Positions 1 to 5,796 of a stretch of 5,796 nucleotides of DNA are shown piece after piece (the first letter of the stretch is position 1; the number at the start of each line of letters is the position of its first letter). The stretch covers positions 1-5,796 of the forward strand of contig JAAFJZ010000179.1 of assembly GCA_013298205.1 (NCBI GenBank). The letters run 5' to 3'. The notes beneath the pieces were generated by a model. It was given only the letters and a program-made list of their open reading frames with translations. It made no database searches and was not told the DNA's origin. The DNA is from Cytophagales bacterium (GTDB taxonomy: Bacteria; Bacteroidota; Bacteroidia; Cytophagales; UBA9547). Both the position numbers and the translations under genes were made by a program.

Positions 1-5
1 GCATC

Positions 6-2882
6 TCATGTGCAATAATAGATTTTGGATTGAGGAACTGGAGGATCTAAAACAGGGGTAGAAGAAAGTCCTGTAACAGAAGTAGCGATTGCTAATCGTG
101 GACTTTCACACACATTTTGACTTTGTGTTACGTAATTGTATTGCACGCCTGCTAAAGTGGTAACAGGAAAGGAGTTTGCAACTGAGCTTGTTCCTCCCGA
201 GGCACTATTATACCATTTCAAATTAGTGCCTAGTGCAGTAAGCACATCTGGCACAAGGTTTAAACAATATGTTTTGGAAGCCGATGGAGCGGTAGGCAAT
301 GGAGAAGAAAGGACAGTTACCGTAGCTGTTTTAAAATTACCATAACAATGCTCTTGCTTATATAATTTAGGATATTCATAACTTGCGGTTCTGGAAAGAC
401 GGACAAAATACTCCTGTACGCCTGTGCTGGTAGAAATAGGAAAATAAGAAACTCCCCCCTCCTTGATAGAAGATGTGAGCGTACTATTGAGAAACCATTG
501 AGAATTGCCTTGCCCGAACCAAGAAGGGGGAAAAGACACCCGAATGCTTGTGGTCGTAGCATTTTGGCAAAACGTAAGTCCACCTCCTGTAACCGAAAAA
601 TCGGCATCTACAGGGTAAGCGAAACCTTGAATAAATTTGGTACTAGGCAAACCAACGCAAGCACCTAAACTCGGGGTTACATTAATATAACTATTGTCAA
701 AGAAATTGCTTGCTGTACTTTTAATTATGGCTGTATTTGAATTGCTAGACACAATGGTAATTTTACTTCCCGTTACCGACCAAGCATAATTTATACCTGC
801 AAGTGTAGGTAAAGCGAGCGCAACATCACATTCTTTATTCTCACATACATACGTAAAATTATTTGAGAAATCGCCTGCTGATTTGTTGCAATCGGTAAGG
901 CTGATTACGATAGTTTGTTTTAATGAAGGGTTCTGAATCGAAGTTCCTGTAACTGTGGCGTAACCATAAGGCATAAAATAAGGATGTAAATACGTTAAGC
1001 TTCCTGTTAGGGTATTGATATTGGCAAGATTGGGATGCGAAAGCTCTACACTCCATTGCGTGTTTTGAGAGGCGGTAATGGGTAAAACTTGCGCGCTCAT
1101 AGAAATTACTTCTCCCGACACAGTTGAAGTCATCTTGGAAGCACTTACACTCATGCTTGCAGGAGCAGACGAAACAGGAAAGTTAAGCGTAGCAAAAACA
1201 CCTTGACTCAAATTAAAAAAGTTACCACTTGGGCTTATTTCTTCTTTCTCTGCTCTGAGCATAAACGTATGGTTGCCGCTGGGAATAGTTGCGCTAAAAG
1301 TAGTAGTTGTAATAAGAGAAGTATTCAGTTTTTGGTAAATATAAGAGTCGTCTGATTTTTTGTAAATGTTATATCCTGTAATGCTCACATCGTTGGAAGC
1401 AGTCCAATTGAGCGTAACATTATTTCCAGCAGAAGTTGTCAAGGTAAAATTGCTTGCAGGAAACACAATTTGAGCCTTCAAACTCAAATCGCCCATCAAG
1501 CCAATGTAGGTCTCCCCACTTTGGTTGTTTTGATAGTTGTGGTTATTTTCTTGGAGTAAACGAGCCGAGTAAGCTATATTTTCGCCCATGCCCATAAAAT
1601 GCAACATCCAAAAAGGTCTTCCTGCCCAGACATTGGTAAGTACTTTTCCCTGAGCAAGAGCCGCTCTTAAAAAATTATTTGGAGAATCCCAATCTCCAAA
1701 ATAACTACCAAAATACATACTAAACACCGATTGGATATTAGAGTTTACCAGTTCATTTGTGCTACTTAAACCCCATGCGCCCGTAAACCAACCTCCACCT
1801 GCACCATAAGTCCATAGATAAGGCGTGTTTTGTAAAATTACTTTGTATTCATTGCTGGTATTATCTGGAGCGTAGTTGGAAGTGATGTTGTTTTTTCCAC
1901 ACAAAGCAGAAAAAGTAATAAATCCATTAGAAGCAAACGATTCAGACCTGCCATTAAAATCATCATCTATAAAACCTCTATTGGGTAATGAAAATACTTT
2001 ATGGCGGTAATCGTGGTTTTTATTAAAATAATTTCTCAAAAGTTGGGTTTCGCTTTGAGGGAAAAGGGGCATATTAAAGAAATCTACTCTTCCGATTTGT
2101 AATTTTATTTCTCCACTAAAATTGGTTTGGTCAAATTTGCCATCTCCTGCGATGTTTCTATTTCTTTCATCTAAAAGAGTGCTAGCTGAATTTATATTTT
2201 GCACATCAGTATAAGTGCCATAAATATCGCCATAAATGCCATCTGCAGGCCAAGCTCCATAATGGTCAGGATGTCCGTCTGGATTCATCCCGCCTGTATA
2301 AGGTACAGCCACATGACCTATAATTTGCAGTGCATTTATATAATCAGATTCATATACTTCTTTTACCATAGCCCTAATCGAATTTACAGAGGCCGTTCGA
2401 GCTATATCTCTGCGTAAAACGCCCCAACCGTCTCCTTCCAAATCGGCTATAAACCTCGTGATTTCAGGCGCAAGACTTGTTGTAAAAGTATTATCTACCA
2501 AGAGCAAAACTTTTCCTTTTACTTCTTTGGCAGGAACTTTTATTCCTGAACATATATAGGCCGGAATCTGACTTGTAGGATTGGAAAAATCAAAGATAGC
2601 ATACTCGTATTCTATTCCAGCCGTTACGGTATTGTCAGTAAAGGTAGGATTGGCGGCACTGCTTGATGCATTAGCGAGAAAAGTAAAATTCTTTTCTGTT
2701 TTAAGTTTCCTTCTTATGGTGTAAGTTCCAGTAGTAGATGTAGTTTTTCTAAAATTAAGCGTAATAGAAGCCGGGCTGTCACTTACTGTAGCATCTACCA
2801 AAATGCTTCTTTGGAAAGGAGTTTGTGCAAAAGATGAATAAAAGATCATAAAACAGGCGATTAAAAACAAATAGATTCTCAT
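6..2882 (-). CDS. Secreted multidomain protein: C25 (gingipain)-like core with fibronectin-III and Ig-like modules, possibly C-terminally truncated
   Basis: The frame could open at 2924, but I start it at 2882 because that Met begins a clean signal peptide (MRIYLFLIACFMIFYSSFAQ), and the longer version would overlap the likely promoter. From 2882 the product is 958 residues. Domains in order: signal peptide 1-20; fibronectin-III-like strand region about 21-110; an alpha/beta region about 122-474 resembling peptidase C25, with GHPDHYGAWPAD (203-214), GRV (264-266), YGAGGG (359-364), FGSYFGDWD (391-399) and WAGRP (419-423); a fibronectin-III-like domain 476-571; an Ig/BIG2-like domain 576-665; then PKD/Ig-like modules about 676-754, 756-859 and 862-937, each with a paired-Cys pattern. 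The canonical C25 His and Cys are not visible where expected, so protease activity is doubtful. Export across the inner membrane is well supported. Surface delivery by type IX secretion is inferred from the architecture only, since no C-terminal sorting domain is present. The TGA at 6-8 falls at the start of a further Ig-like module. The substrate is unknown. Confidence 0.8.
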   Translation of the reverse strand: MRIYLFLIACFMIFYSSFAQTPFQRSILVDATVSDSPASITLNFRKTTSTTGTYTIRRKLKTEKNFTFLANASSSAANPTFTDNTVTAGIEYEYAIFDFSNPTSQIPAYICSGIKVPAKEVKGKVLLLVDNTFTTSLAPEITRFIADLEGDGWGVLRRDIARTASVNSIRAMVKEVYESDYINALQIIGHVAVPYTGGMNPDGHPDHYGAWPADGIYGDIYGTYTDVQNINSASTLLDERNRNIAGDGKFDQTNFSGEIKLQIGRVDFFNMPLFPQSETQLLRNYFNKNHDYRHKVFSLPNRGFIDDDFNGRSESFASNGFITFSALCGKNNITSNYAPDNTSNEYKVILQNTPYLWTYGAGGGWFTGAWGLSSTNELVNSNIQSVFSMYFGSYFGDWDSPNNFLRAALAQGKVLTNVWAGRPFWMLHFMGMGENIAYSARLLQENNHNYQNNQSGETYIGLMGDLSLKAQIVFPASNFTLTTSAGNNVTLNWTASNDVSITGYNIYKKSDDSYIYQKLNTSLITTTTFSATIPSGNHTFMLRAEKEEISPSGNFFNLSQGVFATLNFPVSSAPASMSVSASKMTSTVSGEVISMSAQVLPITASQNTQWSVELSHPNLANINTLTGSLTYLHPYFMPYGYATVTGTSIQNPSLKQTIVISLTDCNKSAGDFSNNFTYVCENKECDVALALPTLAGINYAWSVTGSKITIVSSNSNTAIIKSTASNFFDNSYINVTPSLGACVGLPSTKFIQGFAYPVDADFSVTGGGLTFCQNATTTSIRVSFPPSWFGQGNSQWFLNSTLTSSIKEGGVSYFPISTSTGVQEYFVRLSRTASYEYPKLYKQEHCYGNFKTATVTVLSSPLPTAPSASKTYCLNLVPDVLTALGTNLKWYNSASGGTSSVANSFPVTTLAGVQYNYVTQSQNVCESPRLAIATSVTGLSSTPVLDPPVPQSKIYYCT
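9..56 (-). other. Start of a further Ig-like module, cut off by a stop
   Basis: The last residues of the frame read PPVPQSKIYYCT and resemble the opening of the preceding module, PTAPSASKTYCLN at about 863-875. In the preceding modules the first Cys has a partner near the module's end (873 with 925, 772 with 846). Cys957 here has none, because TGA follows one codon later. This looks like an interrupted repeat rather than a natural C-terminus. Confidence 0.5.
2823..2882 (-). other. Signal peptide of the secreted multidomain protein
   Basis: Residues 1-20 have a short N-region with one Arg, a hydrophobic core (IYLFLIACFMIFY) and a small-residue end, SSFA-Q. This fits signal peptidase I cleavage after Ala19, the common SFA-Q pattern of exported Bacteroidota proteins. 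There is no Cys at the +1 position, so it is not a lipoprotein signal. Confidence 0.8.
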
Positions 2883-2921
2883 TTTTGAATAAATTAAGTT
2901 ATAATATTTGGTGTAAAAGTA

Positions 2922-2929
2922 CAAAAATA
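2922..2929 (-). promoter_or_regulatory. Candidate Bacteroidota -7 element for the secreted-protein gene
   Basis: Read on the minus strand this is TATTTTTG, an exact match to TAnnTTTG, the -7 consensus recognised by the primary sigma factor of Bacteroidota. Transcription would start near 2916, leaving a leader of about 34 bases before the ATG at 2882. No good TTTG element lies at the usual distance upstream, and in AT-rich DNA an 8-base match is weak. The leader has no Shine-Dalgarno and ends in an A-run (TTCAAAA) before the ATG. Confidence 0.35.
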
Positions 2930-2982
2930 AACCATAAATATCGAGAAGCCTAATAATAAAAACAGTATTATTTCAAAAAAAA

Positions 2983-3013
2983 TTTGGACTTTCATAACTT
3001 ATTGTAATATTTG
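2983..3013 (+). promoter_or_regulatory. Candidate Bacteroidota promoter for the pyrophosphatase-YceI gene
   Basis: TTTG at 2983-2986 is followed after 19 bases by AATATTTG at 3006-3013. This is one mismatch from TAnnTTTG; counted with one extra spacer base it reads TA-ATA-TTTG from 3005. The spacing fits the known -33/-7 arrangement of Bacteroidota promoters. Transcription would start near 3020, about 20-25 bases before the ATG at 3043. The leader has an A-run at 3032-3038 and no Shine-Dalgarno, as is usual in this phylum. Confidence 0.5.
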
Positions 3014-3042
3014 CAGTTATTCGCTAACCTTAAAAAAATACT

Positions 3043-5745
3043 ATGCAAAATTTGATTTATATAATTCCCGCATTAGGGATTATTTCGCTTATTTACACCT
3101 TTATACAATCGAGTTGGGTAAGCAAACAAGATGCAGGCGATGCCAGAATGCAAAAGATTAGCACCGCAATAGCCGATGGAGCTATGGCTTTTCTCAAAGC
3201 CGAGTACAAAGTCTTAGCTATATTTGTATTATTAGCCAGCATTCTTTTAGGTATTCTTTCTACACAAAACCAACATTCGCATTGGCTTATTGTAGTTGCC
3301 TTTGTAATTGGAGCCGTATTTTCTGCTCTTGCAGGTTTTATAGGCATGAAAATAGCCACCAAAGCCAATGTTCGCACAGCACAAGCGGCCCAAACCAGTT
3401 TAGCACAAGCCCTAAAAGTTTCTTTTACTGGCGGTTCTGTGATGGGAATGGGTGTTGCAGGATTAGCCGTTTTAGGTATTAGTGCTTTATTTATTGCTTT
3501 TTTCATGATTTTCATGCCAGAAGGCTTAAATGCAAACAATAGAGATTTATTGGTAAAAACACTTGAAGTTTTAACAGGGTTTTCACTTGGAGCTGAAAGT
3601 ATAGCCTTATTTGCCCGTGTAGGTGGAGGTATTTACACCAAAGCTGCTGATGTTGGAGCGGATTTGGTAGGAAAAGTAGAAGCCGGTATCCCAGAAGATG
3701 ACCCTAGAAATCCTGCAACCATAGCAGACAATGTGGGTGATAACGTAGGTGATGTGGCTGGAATGGGAGCTGATTTATTTGGCTCTTATGTAGCTACTAT
3801 TTTGGCTACGATGGTATTGGGAGCTGAAATCAATACAATTAATACAGATAATTATGGCGGACTTTCTACCATTATTTTACCAATGTTTATCGCAGGTTTA
3901 GGGATTGTGTTTTCAATCGCAGGTACGTTTTTTGTTAAAATCAAAGAAAATGGAGATGTTCAAAAAGCATTAAATCTTGGCAACTGGAGTTCTGTCGTTT
4001 TCACAGCCATTGCATCCTATTTTGCCATTATGTACATTTTGCCTGCCGAAATGAGTTTAAGAGGCTTTAACTTCACCAATATTGGTGTTTTTTATTCCGT
4101 TTTAGTAGGTTTAGGTGTAGGAACTTTAATCAGCATCATCACAGAATACTATTGCTCAATGGGCAAAAAACCTGTAATGAGCATCATTAATCAATCTTCC
4201 ACTGGAGCAGCTACCAATATCATTGCAGGTTTAAGCGTAGGTATGATGTCTACAGCTCTTCCTGTAATCGTTTTGGCAGCAGGAATCATGGCTTCTTACC
4301 AATTTGCTGGTTTGTGTGGTGTGGCAATAGCCGCAGCAGGAATGATGGCAACCACAGCCATGCAACTTGCTATTGATGCTTTTGGACCCATAGCCGATAA
4401 TGCAGGAGGAATAGCAGAAATGAGCCATTTGCCAAAAGAAGTTAGAGAAAAAACTGATATTTTGGACGCAGTAGGCAATACCACAGCCGCTACAGGTAAG
4501 GGCTTTGCTATTGCATCTGCTGCACTTACATCTTTGGCACTTTTTGCCGCTTTTATGGGTTTAGCAGGCATAGATGCGATAGATATTTCAAAATCTTCTG
4601 TTCTCGCAGGTTTATTTGTAGGAGGCATGATTCCTTTTGTATTCTCTGCATTGGCTATCGCCTCAGTAGGTAAAGCAGCTATGGCTATGGTAGAGGAAGT
4701 AAGAAGACAATTTAGAGAAATACCAGGAATTTTGGAAGGGGAAGCAGAGCCAGAATATGAAAAATGTGTAGCTATTTCTACCCAAGCTGCCATCAGAGAA
4801 ATGATCTTGCCAGGCGCAATAGCATTATCTGCACCTGTAATTGTAGGTTTTATCTTGGGTCCAGAAGTTTTGGGTGGCTTATTAGCTGGTGTTACGGTTT
4901 CTGGTGTTTTGATGGCTATTTTCCAATCAAATGCGGGTGGAGCTTGGGATAATGCGAAAAAATCTTTTGAAAAAGGTGTTTTAATCAAGGGACAAACCTA
5001 TTTCAAAGGTTCAGAACCACACAAAGCATCTGTAATAGGTGATACAGTAGGCGATCCTTTCAAAGATACTTCAGGTCCATCAATGAATATTTTGATTAAG
5101 TTAATGTCTATCGTTTCATTGGTAATCGCGCCTTATATTGCGGAAACCACAATGAGTGCGAAAGTAAAAACAGTTTCAAGCGTATCAGTAGAAGAGTCTC
5201 AAAATTATGGTTTTATTAACCAAAATATAAGTAACTTAAGTGGGATTTGGATTTTAGATGAATCGCATTCTTTTGTAAACTTCTCTGTAAGGCATATTTT
5301 AACTGATGCTAAAGGTAGTTTTTCTAAAATCTCTGGTTTATTGGTTTTTGATTCTACTGATATGAGCAAATCAAAAATTAAAATTTCAATAGATGTTAAT
5401 ACCATAAACACCAATTATGCTGGTAGAGATGAGCATTTAAGAAAAGCTGAATATTTTGATGCCACTCGTTGCCCGATGATTTATTTTAACTCTGAGCAAA
5501 TCGTAGCTACAGCAGATGGTTATTTAGCAAAAGGAAAACTATCTATCAAAGATTCTGTAAAAACAGTGGAAATGCCTTTCAAATTTGCTGGCGTAGGCAA
5601 AGCCTATGATGGCGTAACCGATGTAGCTGCTTTTCAAGGCGAACTTATAATAGATAGAAATGATTATGGTGTTTCTTCTGGCAAACCAGCCATTGGCGAT
5701 ATTGTGAAAATAGATTTCGCTATCGAAGCCAATCCACAGAAATAA
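3043..5745 (+). CDS. hppA: K+-dependent H+-translocating membrane pyrophosphatase fused to a C-terminal YceI-like domain
   Basis: Hydrolyses cytoplasmic pyrophosphate and uses the energy to pump ions out across the inner membrane. An in-frame TAA at 3031-3033 makes this ATG the first possible Met. Residues 1-705 carry the whole 16-helix pump: DVGADLVGKVE (203-213), the Asp series D229/D233/D237 in DNVGDNVGD, DAFGPIADNAGG (445-456), NTTAATGKG (479-487), NAGGAWDNAKK (630-640) and GDTVGDPFKD (666-675), so the active site looks intact. Ala482 and Gly485 occupy the positions that are Lys and Thr in K+-independent enzymes, so K+ activation is expected. Helix 6 has Asp244 but Gly247 and Ala251 at the two usual Glu sites; Glu185, seven residues before Arg192, takes the alternative 5.43 site known from F. 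johnsoniae-type H+ pumps. Usual pumps are about 670-770 residues. The extra length is a ~30-residue linker (703-731) and a YceI domain (732-898). Pump identity is near certain, H+ specificity likely. The hppA symbol covers the pump part only. Confidence 0.95.
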   Translation: MQNLIYIIPALGIISLIYTFIQSSWVSKQDAGDARMQKISTAIADGAMAFLKAEYKVLAIFVLLASILLGILSTQNQHSHWLIVVAFVIGAVFSALAGFIGMKIATKANVRTAQAAQTSLAQALKVSFTGGSVMGMGVAGLAVLGISALFIAFFMIFMPEGLNANNRDLLVKTLEVLTGFSLGAESIALFARVGGGIYTKAADVGADLVGKVEAGIPEDDPRNPATIADNVGDNVGDVAGMGADLFGSYVATILATMVLGAEINTINTDNYGGLSTIILPMFIAGLGIVFSIAGTFFVKIKENGDVQKALNLGNWSSVVFTAIASYFAIMYILPAEMSLRGFNFTNIGVFYSVLVGLGVGTLISIITEYYCSMGKKPVMSIINQSSTGAATNIIAGLSVGMMSTALPVIVLAAGIMASYQFAGLCGVAIAAAGMMATTAMQLAIDAFGPIADNAGGIAEMSHLPKEVREKTDILDAVGNTTAATGKGFAIASAALTSLALFAAFMGLAGIDAIDISKSSVLAGLFVGGMIPFVFSALAIASVGKAAMAMVEEVRRQFREIPGILEGEAEPEYEKCVAISTQAAIREMILPGAIALSAPVIVGFILGPEVLGGLLAGVTVSGVLMAIFQSNAGGAWDNAKKSFEKGVLIKGQTYFKGSEPHKASVIGDTVGDPFKDTSGPSMNILIKLMSIVSLVIAPYIAETTMSAKVKTVSSVSVEESQNYGFINQNISNLSGIWILDESHSFVNFSVRHILTDAKGSFSKISGLLVFDSTDMSKSKIKISIDVNTINTNYAGRDEHLRKAEYFDATRCPMIYFNSEQIVATADGYLAKGKLSIKDSVKTVEMPFKFAGVGKAYDGVTDVAAFQGELIIDRNDYGVSSGKPAIGDIVKIDFAIEANPQK
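5236..5736 (+). other. YceI-like (polyisoprenoid-binding) domain at the C-terminus of the pyrophosphatase
   Basis: Residues 732-898 match a complete YceI domain. GIWILDESHSFVNFSVRH (734-751) is the family's opening W-x-hydrophobic-D-xxHS-x-hydrophobic-x-F-x-V-R-H strand pair. GRDEHLRKAEYFD (794-806) is the R-D-x-H-L-R-x-x-x-F-F-D turn, followed by CPMIYF (810-815), GYLAKGKLSIKDSVKTVEMP (826-845), IDRNDYGV (870-877) and IGDIVKIDFAIEA (884-896). Known YceI proteins are mostly periplasmic beta-barrels that hold isoprenoid or other amphipathic lipids. This one has no signal peptide or lipobox of its own. The linker Met at 704 is followed by polar sequence, so separate translation would not export it. 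Because the pump's C-terminus faces the periplasm, helix 16 can deliver the domain there. The ligand is unknown. Confidence 0.85.
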
Positions 5746-5767
5746 AGATTCATTCGAATTATAAACT

Positions 5768-5796
5768 AAAAAGGCTTTTAAAGTGTTTGCTTTAAA
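5768..5796 (+). terminator. 5' part of a probable rho-independent terminator, cut by the window end
   Basis: TTTAAAG (5777-5783), loop TGTTTG, then CTTTAAA (5790-5796) form a perfect 7-base-pair stem. The bases just before it, AAAAAGGCT (5768-5776), would extend the stem if the DNA beyond the window reads AGCC followed by a T-run. The element begins 22 bases after the TAA of the pyrophosphatase gene. The U-tract itself is not in view. Confidence 0.55.

Noticed and set aside
136..345. 69-codon plus-strand frame opposite the secreted-protein gene
   Set aside because: It lies wholly within, and antisense to, Ig-like modules that make structural sense on the minus strand.
2884..2910. Second plus-strand promoter using TTTG at 2884 and TAATATTTG at 2902
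   Set aside because: The spacer is about 15 bases, shorter than the usual 17-23 for Bacteroidota promoters, and it would give an over-long leader compared with the better-placed pair at 2983-3013.
2883..2924. Upstream start for the secreted protein, 14 codons earlier
   Set aside because: It adds a Tyr-rich stretch ahead of a good signal peptide and would begin inside the likely -7 element, so the Met at 2882 is preferred.
3093..3539. 148-codon open frame on the minus strand inside the pump gene
   Set aside because: Antisense shadow of helices 1-4, with no recognisable motif or promoter.
4296..4988. 230-codon open frame on the minus strand inside the pump gene
   Set aside because: It is antisense to helices 11-15 of an unmistakable pyrophosphatase. 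Its Ala/Pro/Lys-rich translation is what the complement of Gly/Ala/Leu-rich membrane segments gives, with no domain or leader of its own.
5152..5745. Separate yceI gene starting at the linker Met (residue 704)
   Set aside because: The frame is continuous with the pump, there is no promoter-like or intergenic stretch, and a product starting here would lack a signal peptide for the periplasm.

Overview
The window looks like chromosomal DNA of a low-GC Bacteroidota, most likely a cytophagal or flavobacterial lineage. Four things point there. Neither start codon has a Shine-Dalgarno sequence, only A-rich leaders. Promoter-like elements resemble the Bacteroidota TTTG / TAnnTTTG pattern. One gene encodes a large secreted protein built from fibronectin-III and Ig-like modules, the last resembling the 'CHU_C-associated' Ig module. 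The other encodes a membrane pyrophosphatase with the residue signature of the Flavobacterium johnsoniae type.

Layout: two long genes diverge from a 160-base intergenic region (2883-3042). Leftward (6-2882, minus strand) is a roughly 958-residue exported protein. It has a signal peptide, a fibronectin-like domain, a gingipain (C25)-like core whose usual His and Cys positions look substituted, and then a fibronectin-like domain and a chain of Ig/PKD-like modules. Its frame stops one codon after the first Cys of what looks like another Ig module, and no sorting domain is present, so it may be truncated by mutation or sequencing error. Rightward (3043-5745, plus strand) is a 900-residue protein. 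Its first ~705 residues form a complete 16-helix membrane pyrophosphatase, and its last ~170 residues are a complete YceI-like lipid-binding domain. After it comes a short tail (5746-5796) that ends inside what appears to be the hairpin of a rho-independent terminator.

Function: the pyrophosphatase should use cytoplasmic pyrophosphate to pump ions outward. Ala482 and Gly485 indicate K+ dependence. The coupling Glu is missing from helix 6 (Gly247, Ala251) and appears in helix 5 (Glu185, position 5.43), which is the pattern of K+-dependent H+ pumps of the F. johnsoniae type. Both termini of this fold lie outside the cytoplasm, so the fused YceI domain would sit in the periplasm, where YceI proteins normally work. 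The pump-YceI fusion is the most interesting item in the window. Nothing in the sequence ties the two divergent genes to a common pathway. I saw no tRNA, rRNA, CRISPR array, insertion sequence or attachment site.
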